Notes under the pieces: model-generated
What the model was told of the DNA's origin: nothing
Seen by the model: the letters and a program-made list of their open reading frames with translations, nothing else
The model's database searches: none
Program-made: the position numbers and the translations under genes
Source: Paraburkholderia aromaticivorans
GTDB lineage: Bacteria > Pseudomonadota > Gammaproteobacteria > Burkholderiales > Burkholderiaceae
NCBI RefSeq assembly: GCF_002278075.1
Contig: NZ_CP022989.1
Span: 3,596,001 to 3,660,000, forward strand
Direction: 5' to 3'
DNA length: 64,000 nucleotides
In this document: piece by piece, positions 56,006-64,000 of the stretch
How positions within the stretch are numbered: the first letter of the stretch is position 1
How the letters are laid out: each line of letters begins with the position of its first letter

Positions 56006-56572
56006 TCAACGCGAACTCGCGGCAAGCGGCGATAAATCCTGGAGCGCGCCTTGCCCGGCCACCGATCCGTAGCGTCCGCCGAAAAAGATCAGCGGCGCGT
56101 GCTCATCGAGCGAGAACACCAGCACCTCGCCGACGAACAGCGTATGGTCGCCGCACGGGTGCCGGTTCACGACGCGCGCCGCGAAACGCGCCGCCGCGTG
56201 CTCGAGGAGCACCACGTCCGGCAATCCCTCCACCGCCGCGAAGCGCGGCGCGAGCCAGCTTTGCGCTTCGCCGGCGAAGTGGCGGCTATGCGGCTCCTGA
56301 GCGTCCGACAACACGCTCACGCCGAACAGCGCGCTGTCCATCAGACGCTCGTGCATGCGCGCCCGGTGTCCGACCGAGACGACGATCAGCGGCGGCTCGA
56401 GCGAGCCCGACATGAAGGCATTGGCGGTCATCGCGTGCAAGCTTTCGCCGCTGCCGGTCGAGATCACCACCACGCCAGTCGCAAAGCGCCCCAATGCGCG
56501 ACGAAAGCGCGGTTCGTCGAAAGCCGCCTGCGAGGGCTGCGGCGCTTCAGCGTGACATACCCTTGCCTGCAT
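56006..56572 (-). CDS. Flavin reductase-like (FMN-binding split barrel) protein
   Basis: A 188-residue member of the flavin reductase domain group that supplies FMNH2/FADH2 to two-component monooxygenases. Motifs: FRRALGRFATGVVVISTGSG, HAMTANAFMSGSLEPPLIVV, FGVSVLSDAQEPHSRHFAGE and CGDHTLFVGEVLVFSLDEHA. Its start lies inside manC with a 26-bp overlap, so it is transcribed with the polysaccharide genes. No partner monooxygenase is adjacent; the nearest flavin-dependent oxygenase is SsuD, 15 kb away. Confidence 0.87.
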   Translation of the reverse strand: MQARVCHAEAPQPSQAAFDEPRFRRALGRFATGVVVISTGSGESLHAMTANAFMSGSLEPPLIVVSVGHRARMHERLMDSALFGVSVLSDAQEPHSRHFAGEAQSWLAPRFAAVEGLPDVVLLEHAAARFAARVVNRHPCGDHTLFVGEVLVFSLDEHAPLIFFGGRYGSVAGQGALQDLSPLAASSR

Positions 56573-58139
56573 GGCCGCTCTCCTGATCGCGACCGTACTG
56601 GTCGTCCAAACGCACGATGTCGTCTTCGCCGAGATAGGCGCCGGATTGCACCTCGATCATTTCCAGCGGCGTTTTGCCGGGATTGTCGAGCCGGTGCGTG
56701 ACGCCGAGGGGAATGAAAGTCGACTGATTCTCCGTGAGCAAGAAGCACTCGTCGCCGCGCGTCACGCGCGCCGTGCCGCGCACCACGATCCAATGTTCGG
56801 CGCGGTGGTGATGCATCTGCAGCGACAGACGGCCGCCCGGTTTGACGACGATGCGCTTGACCTGAAAGCGCGCGCCGCGCTCGAGCGTGGCGTAAGACCC
56901 CCACGGCCGGCCGACCTTGCGATGCTCCTCCGCTTCGGCTCCGTGCGCGAGCTTGAGGCGGCTGACCACCGCCTTGACCTCCTGCACGCGATCTTTCGCG
57001 ACGACCAGCACCGCATCGGCGGTTTCGACCACCACCATGCCGCTCACGCCGACACAGGCGACGAGCCGCCCCTCCGAATGCGCGAAGCTGCCGGTCGAAC
57101 CGGCAAAGATGACGCGGCCACGCGCGACATTGCCGTCGGGATCCTTCGCCGAGGCTTCCCACACCGAGTCCCATGCGCCCACGTCGGACCAGCCGGCGAC
57201 GAGCGGCACGGCGACGCCGACGAGTCGCGCGTCGGTAGCGACACGCTCCATCACCGCGTAGTCGATCGAGTCGGATGGACACAACGCAAACGCGTCGCGC
57301 GCGAGATGCACGGCGCCATCGCCGTCCACCGTGGCCTGCTCGAACGCGTCCACGCAGGCCGCGGCAATGGCCGGCTGGCATAGCTCGACCGCCGCGAGCC
57401 ACACCGACGCGCGCACCACGAACATGCCGCTATTCCACCAGTAGTTGCCGGAAGCGACGTAACGCTCCGCGAGTTCCGGGTCCGGATTCTCGACGAACCG
57501 CTCGATGACGCGCGCCCCCCGCGTGCCGAGCGCCGTACCCATGCGGATATAGCCGTAGCCGGTCTCCGCGCGCTTCGGCGGCACGCCGAGCGTGACGATC
57601 GCGCCACGGGCCGCGTGTTCGAGCGCCTCGGCAAGCGCCATGCCGAACGCAACGTGATCGGCGATCAGGTGATCCGCCGGCAACGCGACGATGATCGGAT
57701 CGTCGCCCTCCACGGCGGCCGCGCGCGCCACCAGCGCGGCCACCGTCAGCGCGGGCGCGGTATTGCGCGGCACCGGTTCGAGCACCATGCGCACCGGCCG
57801 GCCGGATCGTTCGAGCCGCTCGAGACGCTCGAGTGTTGGCAGGCGCAGGTCCTCGCAGCAGACCACCAGCGGCGCCGCGATGAATCGCGTGCCGCACGCC
57901 GGCGTATCGTGCTCCGCCGCGGCGAACGACACGTCGAGCCGGCGCAGCGTGATTTCGAGCAGCGACTCGTCGCCCATCAGGCCGATCAGCTGTTTCGGAT
58001 TGCGCTCGCGCGACAAGGGCCACAACCGCGTGCCCGACCCACCTGCGAGAATCACCGGCTGCACGGACAGCCGCGTGGCCGTTTCGGTGACGCCCGCAGT
58101 TGCCGCGAGCGGATTGCCTGGTTCTACGATGCGATTCAT
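56547..58139 (-). CDS. manC: Mannose-1-phosphate guanylyltransferase / mannose-6-phosphate isomerase
   Basis: A 530-residue bifunctional enzyme for GDP-mannose. Start 58139 gives MNRIVEPGNPLAATAGVTET; longer frames lack support. The nucleotidyltransferase signature is VILAGGSGTRLWPLSRERNP followed by KQL; EPVPRNTAPAL and LPADHLIAD are present. The sugar-phosphate motif normally FVEKP reads FVENP (Asn218). The C-terminal cupin isomerase has RPWGSYATLERGARFQVKRI, MHHHRAEHWIVVRGTARV and LENPGK-like RLDNPGKTPLEMIEVQSGAY. Length is about 50 above average, mostly an N-terminal extension. Confidence 0.93.
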   Translation of the reverse strand: MNRIVEPGNPLAATAGVTETATRLSVQPVILAGGSGTRLWPLSRERNPKQLIGLMGDESLLEITLRRLDVSFAAAEHDTPACGTRFIAAPLVVCCEDLRLPTLERLERLERSGRPVRMVLEPVPRNTAPALTVAALVARAAAVEGDDPIIVALPADHLIADHVAFGMALAEALEHAARGAIVTLGVPPKRAETGYGYIRMGTALGTRGARVIERFVENPDPELAERYVASGNYWWNSGMFVVRASVWLAAVELCQPAIAAACVDAFEQATVDGDGAVHLARDAFALCPSDSIDYAVMERVATDARLVGVAVPLVAGWSDVGAWDSVWEASAKDPDGNVARGRVIFAGSTGSFAHSEGRLVACVGVSGMVVVETADAVLVVAKDRVQEVKAVVSRLKLAHGAEAEEHRKVGRPWGSYATLERGARFQVKRIVVKPGGRLSLQMHHHRAEHWIVVRGTARVTRGDECFLLTENQSTFIPLGVTHRLDNPGKTPLEMIEVQSGAYLGEDDIVRLDDQYGRDQESGHAGKGMSR

Positions 58140-58234
58140 GTCTCCCCCCGTAGGTGGTCGAGTTGGCCCGGCGCGTTGCGCCGGGTCCCCGACTGGGCGC
58201 CGTGGGCGGCGCCGTGTCTTTGCTGCCGTGTTCG

Positions 58235-58510
58235 TCAGCCGAAGCGGTAAGCGGCGCGCGGCTTGTGCGCGATGAAGTGAACCCACCACGCGTCGCTCTT
58301 CCGAGCGTCGTCGGGAATGCGATCGCCCGTGCAATCGCCGAACACCGCATCCCTATGCAAGCCGATCTGGGCGAGTTGCCGGCGCTGCTCGGGCAGCGTC
58401 GTGCAGACGATCACAATGCCGAAGTGGCGGGGCGCCGCGCTCTTGATCGCGTAGCGGACAATCCTTGCGCGTTCATCATGCTTCGCCGAATAAACGAAAC
58501 GCACGGGCAC
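58235..58510 (-). CDS. Uncharacterised small protein in the polysaccharide cluster
   Basis: A frame of up to 91 residues with high GC3 from about residue 16 on, supporting coding. The only early start is a GTG at 58510, which overlaps the hydrolase end by 35 bp. It contains RIVRYAIKSAAPRHFGIVIV, CTTLPEQRRQLAQIGLHRDA and ends AWWVHFIAHKPRAAYRFG. It lies between the double hydrolase and manC. Not recognised; it could be the remains of a longer enzyme. Confidence 0.45.
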   Translation of the reverse strand: MPVRFVYSAKHDERARIVRYAIKSAAPRHFGIVIVCTTLPEQRRQLAQIGLHRDAVFGDCTGDRIPDDARKSDAWWVHFIAHKPRAAYRFG

Positions 58511-60380
58511 GCTTTACAAGCCATTGCGCGGCCCGCGCGCGGCGCCCGTCGGCACGCCTTGCGAGCGGCTCGCGGACGGCGACGGTGCCGGGCACGCGGC
58601 TCTCGCTGAAGGTGTTGCGATAAAACGCTTCGAAATACGACATGACGTTTTCCTGCGCGCTCGACGACAGGATCGCGTGATCGGTGTGCTCGCAGAACGC
58701 CGCGCGGCTATGCCTGAAGCGCGAGAGCCGCGCGCCACGCACGCCAAAGTGGCGCTCGAGTTCTTCGACGCCCTCGTCGAGCACGCCGTAGAGGAGTCGC
58801 GTCTCGACACCGTGGGCATCCACCGCGGCGAGCAGGCTCCGCTCTTCCCGCGCACCGAGTTCGACGCCGCAAACACGTTCGATCCGGTCGGCAAGGGTCG
58901 CGCCGAACCGCGCCGCGAAGCGTCCCGCGAGTTCGCGCGCGACCGGCCACCCGCCCGACTGCCCCTTCAGCACGCGCAGCCATTTGCGCGGCTCGCACAT
59001 CGAGCGCAGATAGCTGCGCGTCGAACCGAAAGCGGCGACGGCCACGGTCGGCTTGCCGTGCTCGTCGCAGATATTCCGCCAGGTGAACTTCTGCAAATTC
59101 ACCAGCACCGCGCCGAGCACGGCGGCCTCGCGTGCCGCGGCATGCAGACCGACGTAGGCGCCCGCGCAAATGCCGAGCAACACCGCGCCGCGATGGCCTT
59201 GCGCCGTCAGCCAGCGCGCCGCGCAGGCGGCGTCGTCGACGCCTGACGGCGCGTATAGCGCATCGAGGCTGAGTGCGTCGAGCGACGGCATGCTATCGCC
59301 CAGGCCGCCGAGATCGACGCGCAGCGACGCGATGCCCTGTTGCGCGAGACGTCTTGCAAAGCGCACGCCAAGCCGCGCATTGCCGATTCGCGACACCGCC
59401 CCGGTATTCAGCAGCAGTGCGGCGGGCGCGCCGGCGAGGCCACGTGCTTCAGGCCGGCAATAGATGCCGAACAGCCTGCCGCCGTCGAGCCGGATCGGTG
59501 ATTCGACTACACCAGGCGCGACCACATAGGCCGCTTCGTGATTGTCCGCGAGTTGCGCAAGGCGGTCGGTAGCGACGATCGTGCGCAGACGCGCGGATGC
59601 GATAGCGTGGGCCGCGCCGTTTGCCAGCCAGTTTTCTATCGACTGAAACGCCGACTGCGGAATCTCGCTATCGAGCGATTCCAGCATGAACCTGCTGTAC
59701 TCGTCGAACGAATGCCGTTCGACTTCGACGCCCTGCTCGCGGTAATGCGCAACCAGCGCGTCGACCCGCGCGGGATCCAGCGAATCGAGCACGAGGACAC
59801 GGCCGGCCGGGCGCGGCGCGTCACGCTTCAGATCGACGGCGCGCAAACTTGCCAGGGTATCCTGATAGAGACGAAAGCCGTAGGCCTCGACGAAGGCATC
59901 GGTATCGGGTTCGGGTATGCAATCCATCGCGGCCGGAATCGACAGCCACTGGCGATAATGCGCACGCAACTCGCGTTGATAGTTTTTGCCCGACAGCACG
60001 GGTGCGAGCAGCACGAGGCCGTCCACGCCGCCGAGTTCCTGAGCCGCCAGCGCGGCGAGCGTACCGCCGAGCCGCAGGCCGCACAACGTCACGCGTTCGA
60101 CACCGGCGGCTTCGCGCAGCCACGCCACGGCTTGCTTGATGCTGTCGATCCAGGCGCGCCAGCGGCCGGGTTCGCTCGCCTCGCCGGCTGAATCGCCCGT
60201 ACCCGGATAGTCGAAGCGCAGCACCGGCATGCCGCGCGCCGCGAGCCGCTCGGCCAGCCTGCGCATGCCGCGATAGGTGCACAGCGCGTCGTAGCCGAAC
60301 GGCGAACACAGCACCACACCGTCCGGCCCGCTCGCCGGATGCAACCAGCCGAACTGGCCATCGAAGACTACTGGCCTCAC
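58476..60380 (-). CDS. Fused double alpha/beta hydrolase, polysaccharide cluster
   Basis: A 634-residue protein with two alpha/beta hydrolase units. Unit 1 (about 1-255) has VLRFDYPGTGDSAGE and a nucleophile elbow CGLRLGG with Arg103 where Ser is expected. Unit 2 (about 295-560) has LRVDLGGLGDS and LLGICAGAYVGLHAA with Cys405 at the nucleophile position. His in FCEHTDHAILSSSAQ could complete a triad for unit 2. The elbows resemble exosortase-associated hydrolases of exopolysaccharide loci. No signal peptide. The substrate is unknown. Confidence 0.8.
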   Translation of the reverse strand: MRPVVFDGQFGWLHPASGPDGVVLCSPFGYDALCTYRGMRRLAERLAARGMPVLRFDYPGTGDSAGEASEPGRWRAWIDSIKQAVAWLREAAGVERVTLCGLRLGGTLAALAAQELGGVDGLVLLAPVLSGKNYQRELRAHYRQWLSIPAAMDCIPEPDTDAFVEAYGFRLYQDTLASLRAVDLKRDAPRPAGRVLVLDSLDPARVDALVAHYREQGVEVERHSFDEYSRFMLESLDSEIPQSAFQSIENWLANGAAHAIASARLRTIVATDRLAQLADNHEAAYVVAPGVVESPIRLDGGRLFGIYCRPEARGLAGAPAALLLNTGAVSRIGNARLGVRFARRLAQQGIASLRVDLGGLGDSMPSLDALSLDALYAPSGVDDAACAARWLTAQGHRGAVLLGICAGAYVGLHAAAREAAVLGAVLVNLQKFTWRNICDEHGKPTVAVAAFGSTRSYLRSMCEPRKWLRVLKGQSGGWPVARELAGRFAARFGATLADRIERVCGVELGAREERSLLAAVDAHGVETRLLYGVLDEGVEELERHFGVRGARLSRFRHSRAAFCEHTDHAILSSSAQENVMSYFEAFYRNTFSESRVPGTVAVREPLARRADGRRARAAQWLVKRARAFRLFGEA

Positions 60381-60523
60381 GCTATGCTCCTCACCGGGCT
60401 CCTCCCTTTCGACGCATTACAACAAACGCCGCATGATCGATATGTACGTCCCGCCACATTGTCTCGGAGTCCGATTCATCGGCGAAGGCGCGTCTTGCGG
60501 TTGATCGGGAGCGGACCGCGTAG

Positions 60524-61516
60524 TCAGTGGCCGTGCGGCGCGCGCAGTGCGAACATCGAGCGCACGGCGAGCAGCACGTGATAGACGAAACGCGCGCGCA
60601 GTCTGTCGCGCATCGGGTAATGCCTCGACAGCAGCACGCGCCACGCCGCGGCGGTCTCGCCCGCGCGCGCATAGGCGGAGGCCGCGCGCGGCGCCACGCG
60701 GCGCAATGCCTCTTCGCGCGCGGCCCGCGCCGCTGCCGGCACATGGCTCTCGCGCAGTTGCGCGAACGCGTGCATGGCGGGCAGCGCATGCGTGGAAATC
60801 GACAGCGCCGTTTCGCGCGATACGGACACGAACTCGTCCACGAAGCAGATCGCGGCGGCGTCGACGCTCAGCCGCAAGCCGAAATCGAAGTCGCACGCTT
60901 CGCCGACTTCGGCGGCCGGCCGATACCCGATGCGGCGCGCCGCCAGGGTAGTCACCAGATAGCCGTTGTTCGGGAACATCTGGTCGATGCCCGCCAGCGC
61001 GGGCACCGGCAGACGGCCGGCGCGCTCTGCTACGCGCCGGTAATCGCGGTTCAGGCGTTCACTGGCGTCGGGGCGCGGCGTGCCGTCGTCGGCGATAACG
61101 CGCTGCTTGCCGAACGCGGCGGTCAACTCAGGACAGATTTGCCAGCATGCGTCGAGACGGCGCAACGCATCCGGTTCGAGCAGATCGTCGTCGTGCAGCA
61201 GCACGAGCCGGGCGCCCCGTGCGCGCGCGAACAGGCGGTTGACGTTGGCCGCCTGACCGAGCCGGGGCACGTTGCGTTCGTAACGAATGAGCCGGTCGCT
61301 GCGCAAGCGGCAGCGTTCCACCACATGCCGCGCGCTGTCGTCCGTCGAGTCGTCACCGATAACGATTTCGAACTCGCCATACGTCTGCGCGTGACAACTG
61401 TCGATAGCCTGCTCGAGCAACGCAGGCCGGTTGCAGGTGGGAATGCAGATCGAGATCAGCCGCGCATCCCGTTCACTCGCGCCGCTGCCGCGCTGTTCAC
61501 GGATGCGATCAGCCAT
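60524..61516 (-). CDS. Family 2 glycosyltransferase
   Basis: A 330-residue GT-A enzyme. Start 61516 gives MADRIREQRGSGASERDARL; the fold begins ISICIPTCNRPALLEQAIDS, with IVIGDDSTDDSAR and the DxD region RLVLLHDDDLLEPDALRRLD. The C-terminal third (FVSVSRETALSISTHALPAM) is helical. Divergent from the flippase gene and upstream of the hydrolase on the same strand. It should add one sugar to a lipid-linked repeat unit; the sugar is not known. Confidence 0.88.
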   Translation of the reverse strand: MADRIREQRGSGASERDARLISICIPTCNRPALLEQAIDSCHAQTYGEFEIVIGDDSTDDSARHVVERCRLRSDRLIRYERNVPRLGQAANVNRLFARARGARLVLLHDDDLLEPDALRRLDACWQICPELTAAFGKQRVIADDGTPRPDASERLNRDYRRVAERAGRLPVPALAGIDQMFPNNGYLVTTLAARRIGYRPAAEVGEACDFDFGLRLSVDAAAICFVDEFVSVSRETALSISTHALPAMHAFAQLRESHVPAAARAAREEALRRVAPRAASAYARAGETAAAWRVLLSRHYPMRDRLRARFVYHVLLAVRSMFALRAPHGH

Positions 61517-61851
61517 GGACGCCCCACAGACAGCTCTTGCTCCGGTCACGTTGCAATCTGGCCGGCGAGCGGCGCACGAGTCCGACACGCTTCATGGTGA
61601 AACCCCGTTCGATGATCACGCGGCAAAACAGCACCGCGCGGCGTTATTTTCTGTTGATTCGCATTTAACCCTGCCGGATGGCGAGCATCTGTACGGCCAC
61701 CCACATAGACGCGCCGGGGGCGGGAGCAATATCGACAACCGGCGACGGGCCGACGCCATCGCGTAAAACGTGCCGCAGGGTGCGACTGCGCACCGACAGC
61801 GGCCTCTACCCACCACACCATTGCACGAATTCAGACGCCGGAAAGCGCACC
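61517..61851. promoter_or_regulatory. Divergent region between glycosyltransferase and flippase
   Basis: No coding frame is supported. The stretch includes an AT-rich patch near 61645-61670 (TTATTTTCTGTTGATTC) that may hold the promoters of both directions. GGAAAG before 61852 is the flippase ribosome site. Confidence 0.45.
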
Positions 61852-63312
61852 ATGGAAAGAAGTATCGTCAGGAACATCGTCATCAACTTCGCCGGAGCGA
61901 TCGCTCCAACGTTCATCTCTCTCGTCACCGTGCCCGCCTATATTCATCTGATGGGCGTCGAGCGATACGGCGTGATCAATCTCGTGTGGACCCTGATCGG
62001 CTACTTCAGCGTGCTGGATCTCGGCACCAGTCTCGCCACGGAAAATCAGATCTCCAAAGCGCGCACCGCCAATGACGATTCGATCGAGCGCATCTTCTGG
62101 AGCGCATGGTTCATGAATCTCGGCACCGGCATCGTGGGCGGCCTTCTCATTTACGCCGGCACGGTGGTCTATATCACGCACGGCGTGAAGATCGAACCGG
62201 CCTTCCAGCGCGAAGTGATGGCGAGCCTGCCGTGGATCGCCGTGGCGGTGCCGATCGCCAACGTCTCGTGGGTGTTTGCCGGCGCCATCAACGGCGTGGA
62301 GCGTTTCGCGAGCTTCAACATCAACCAGACGCTGGGCACGGCGCTGTTCCAGTTGCTGCCGTTAGCGGCGATCTTCTGCTTTTCGCCCTCGCTCGCGGTC
62401 GTGATTCCGGCGGCGGTGGTGGCGCGCCTCGTCGCCGGCCTGATGCTCGGCGCGGCCGCGTTTCGCGCGCTCGGGATTCGCTGCGTGCGGATGCCGCAAT
62501 GGCACGTGATGACCGAACTCTTCCGTTATGGCCGCTGGATGCTGATGTTCTCAGGCGCCAACATGATTGCGTCCACGCTCGACCGGGTGCTGGTGGGCGC
62601 GCTGCTCGGCGCGCGTTATGTGACCTATTACGCGACGCCGCAGAATCTGATCACGCGTCTGAATCTGTTGCCCATCGCGATGGTGCGCACGCTGTTCCCG
62701 CGGCTCTCGGCCGTGTCCCGTGCGGATGCGGACGCCCTGGCGCATAGCGCCCTCGCCTTTCTCAACGGCGCCTTCACGCCCTGCGTGATCGTCGCGCTGT
62801 TCGCACTCAAGCCTTTTCTGCTGCTCTGGCTCGGGCCGACGGTCGCGGCCGCCGCGCCGGTTGCCAGCGTGCTCGTGCTCGGCGTGTGGCTGAGCGGCCA
62901 GTGCGGGATTCTGGGGATCCTGATCCAGGCGCAGACCAGCCCCGCCGCCGTGGCTACGGTGAGCTGGCTCGAACTGCCGGTATTCGCCGGCGCGCTATGG
63001 TGCGGGATCCACTGGTTCGGGATCATGGGCGCGGGTGTCGTCGTCACGCTGAAAGCGCTCTTCGACTATGCGGTGCTGCTGGTGTTCGCGCGGCTGCACG
63101 TGTGGACCATCGTGCGCAATATGCTGGCGCATCTCGCGTTCCTGCTGGTTGCGCTCGCACTCGCCGATTCGATCAGCGCGCTGCCGACGCTCATCGCCGC
63201 GGCCCTCGTGCTGGCCCTCGCGAATCTGGGGCTATCGCTGCATGGGTCGAGCGAGCTTCGCGGCGTCGTCTACAAGCTCTGGGCGCGCTTCACGCCGTCC
63301 ACCAGCAGCTAG
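61852..63312 (+). CDS. Wzx-type oligosaccharide flippase
   Basis: A 486-residue MOP-superfamily membrane protein with about 12-14 helices. The start MERSIVRNIVINFAGAIAPT, then GVERYGVINLVWTLIGYFSV and DLGTSLATENQISKART, is typical of polysaccharide flippases; YATPQNLITRLNLLPIAMVR lies mid-protein. It should move undecaprenyl-linked repeat units to the periplasm for polymerisation. A longer frame to 61678 lacks a ribosome site. Convergent with the GT-B gene. Confidence 0.9.
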   Translation: MERSIVRNIVINFAGAIAPTFISLVTVPAYIHLMGVERYGVINLVWTLIGYFSVLDLGTSLATENQISKARTANDDSIERIFWSAWFMNLGTGIVGGLLIYAGTVVYITHGVKIEPAFQREVMASLPWIAVAVPIANVSWVFAGAINGVERFASFNINQTLGTALFQLLPLAAIFCFSPSLAVVIPAAVVARLVAGLMLGAAAFRALGIRCVRMPQWHVMTELFRYGRWMLMFSGANMIASTLDRVLVGALLGARYVTYYATPQNLITRLNLLPIAMVRTLFPRLSAVSRADADALAHSALAFLNGAFTPCVIVALFALKPFLLLWLGPTVAAAAPVASVLVLGVWLSGQCGILGILIQAQTSPAAVATVSWLELPVFAGALWCGIHWFGIMGAGVVVTLKALFDYAVLLVFARLHVWTIVRNMLAHLAFLLVALALADSISALPTLIAAALVLALANLGLSLHGSSELRGVVYKLWARFTPSTSS

Positions 63313-63325
63313 CCTGGAAGGTTGA

Positions 63326-63351
63326 AGCGGGCCGCTCGTGCGTGGCCCGCT
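63326..63351. terminator. Hairpin between convergent flippase and glycosyltransferase genes
   Basis: AGCGGGCC pairs with GGCCCGCT around a 10-nt loop in the 42-bp gap between convergent stops. T content beyond it is modest (CTGT on the plus side), so it is probably a two-way terminator of moderate strength. Confidence 0.6.
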
Positions 63352-63354
63352 CTG

Positions 63355-64000
63355 TCAGATCGTGGTCGAATGCGTGACGGTGTCCTGCACCACCCGGCTT
63401 GCCGCCGCCATGCCACGCGTGGCGATGCTCGCGAAACGGCGCGGCTGGCAGCTTGCCAAGGTGCGTTCGTAGATCGACAGATAGCCGTCGCTCACCTGGT
63501 GCACGCCGAATTTTTCGAGCTCGAGCGGCGCGCGCGCTGTCAGCGCCGTGTGCGCGTCAGGCTCGGTCATGAGATGCCCGAGCGCCTGCGCCAGCGCGGC
63601 GGGGTCCTGCACCGGCACGAGCACGCCGGCTTCGCCGCCGTCGAGCATCTCAGGAATGCCGCCCACCCGGGTCGCCACGATCGCGCGGCCCATTTCACGC
63701 GCTTCGCACAGCACGAGCCCGGCCGCTTCGTAGTGCGAGGCGAGCACGAACACGTCGGCTTGCGCGAGATAGGCACGCGGGTCGGCGACAAAACCTTCGA
63801 AACGCACCTGCGCGGCGATACCCAGTTGCTGCGCCAGCGTTTCCATCGCCGCGCGATCGGGCCCGTCGCCCACGAGATACAACGTTGCGTGCGGCACGCG
63901 CTGGCGCAGCAGCGCGAAGGCGCGCAGCAGATCGCCGATCCCCTTGCGCTCATACATGCCCGACACCGTGACGACGCACGGATGCGCCAGTTGCGGTTGC
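63355..64000 (-). CDS. GT-B (family 1/4-type) glycosyltransferase, N-terminal part outside window
   Basis: The minus-strand frame is open to the right edge and gives about 214 C-terminal residues. It reads VTVSGMYERKGIGDLLRAFA, LYLVGDGPDRAAMETLAQQL, RFEGFVADPRAYLAQADVFV, then the donor-binding EX7E-type segment SHYEAAGLVLCEAREMGRAI and GGIPEMLDGGEAGVLVPVQD. This is the nucleotide-sugar-binding half of a GT4-like enzyme. It belongs to the polysaccharide cluster; donor and acceptor are unknown. Confidence 0.9.
   Translation of the reverse strand, partial: QPQLAHPCVVTVSGMYERKGIGDLLRAFALLRQRVPHATLYLVGDGPDRAAMETLAQQLGIAAQVRFEGFVADPRAYLAQADVFVLASHYEAAGLVLCEAREMGRAIVATRVGGIPEMLDGGEAGVLVPVQDPAALAQALGHLMTEPDAHTALTARAPLELEKFGVHQVSDGYLSIYERTLASCQPRRFASIATRGMAAASRVVQDTVTHSTTI

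Overview
The window is a stretch of a high-GC chromosome from a member of Burkholderiaceae, most like Paraburkholderia. Reasons: the gene order rpsF-priB-rpsR-rplI-dnaB, a sulfate-uptake operon that ends in cysB, the aat-bpt-pyrD run, a nodI/nodJ-type exporter pair, and strong GC3 bias. The genus is inferred from gene content and order, not from a database search. No rRNA, prophage, insertion sequence or CRISPR array was seen. Two tRNA genes are present, for His(GTG) and initiator Met(CAT).

Layout. 1-3063: replication and ribosome operon on the minus strand (rpsF, priB, rpsR, rplI, then dnaB running off the left edge), with a clear promoter and an intrinsic terminator. 3242-4913: ECF sigma factor with its zinc anti-sigma. 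5029-9801: a LysR regulator divergent from the glyoxylate-to-glycerate genes gcl, hyi and glxR, with a symmetric operator candidate between them. 10378-17246: DUF3597 protein, L-asparaginase, and the sulfate operon sbp-cysT-cysW-cysA-cysB. 17519-19426: lexA behind two perfect SOS boxes, then two uncharacterised genes. 19491-28922: universal stress protein, NodI/NodJ-like exporter, a LysR/M20 peptidase/MHS transporter unit, a Tas-like aldo-keto reductase and small conserved proteins. 28947-31075: an APS kinase overlapping a TPR-sulfotransferase, a possible self-contained sulfation module.

31421-37356 is the most accessory-looking part. It holds a Gly/His-rich lipoprotein, dusA, tRNA-His, an AT-richer sialidase-like secreted protein, a chain of tiny overlapping minus-strand genes (34556-35562), and several short secreted or hypothetical proteins. 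37365-40694 is a sulfonate-utilisation cluster (ssuD-ssuC-ssuB) followed by a Mop-type molybdate-binding protein, without ssuA or ssuE. 41339-48071 mixes metabolic genes and small proteins, including a TetR regulator with an in-frame TQHA repeat and a tandem palindromic operator. 48143-53728 holds tRNA-fMet, a NUDIX hydrolase, the N-degron transferases Aat and Bpt, PyrD, and a cystine-type binding protein with its permease. 53805-55668 is a Gfo/Idh/MocA oxidoreductase with a GntR regulator.

From 56006 to the right edge lies a surface-polysaccharide cluster: ManC (GDP-mannose supply), a fused double alpha/beta hydrolase, a GT2 glycosyltransferase, a Wzx-type flippase and a GT-B glycosyltransferase cut by the window edge. 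A flavin reductase overlaps the end of manC.

Sulfur recurs through the window: sulfate import (13072-17246), PAPS formation and use (28947-31075), sulfonate import and desulfonation (37628-40694) and cystine import (52167-53728). CysB-type control would be the natural link, but no CysB site could be proven by eye.
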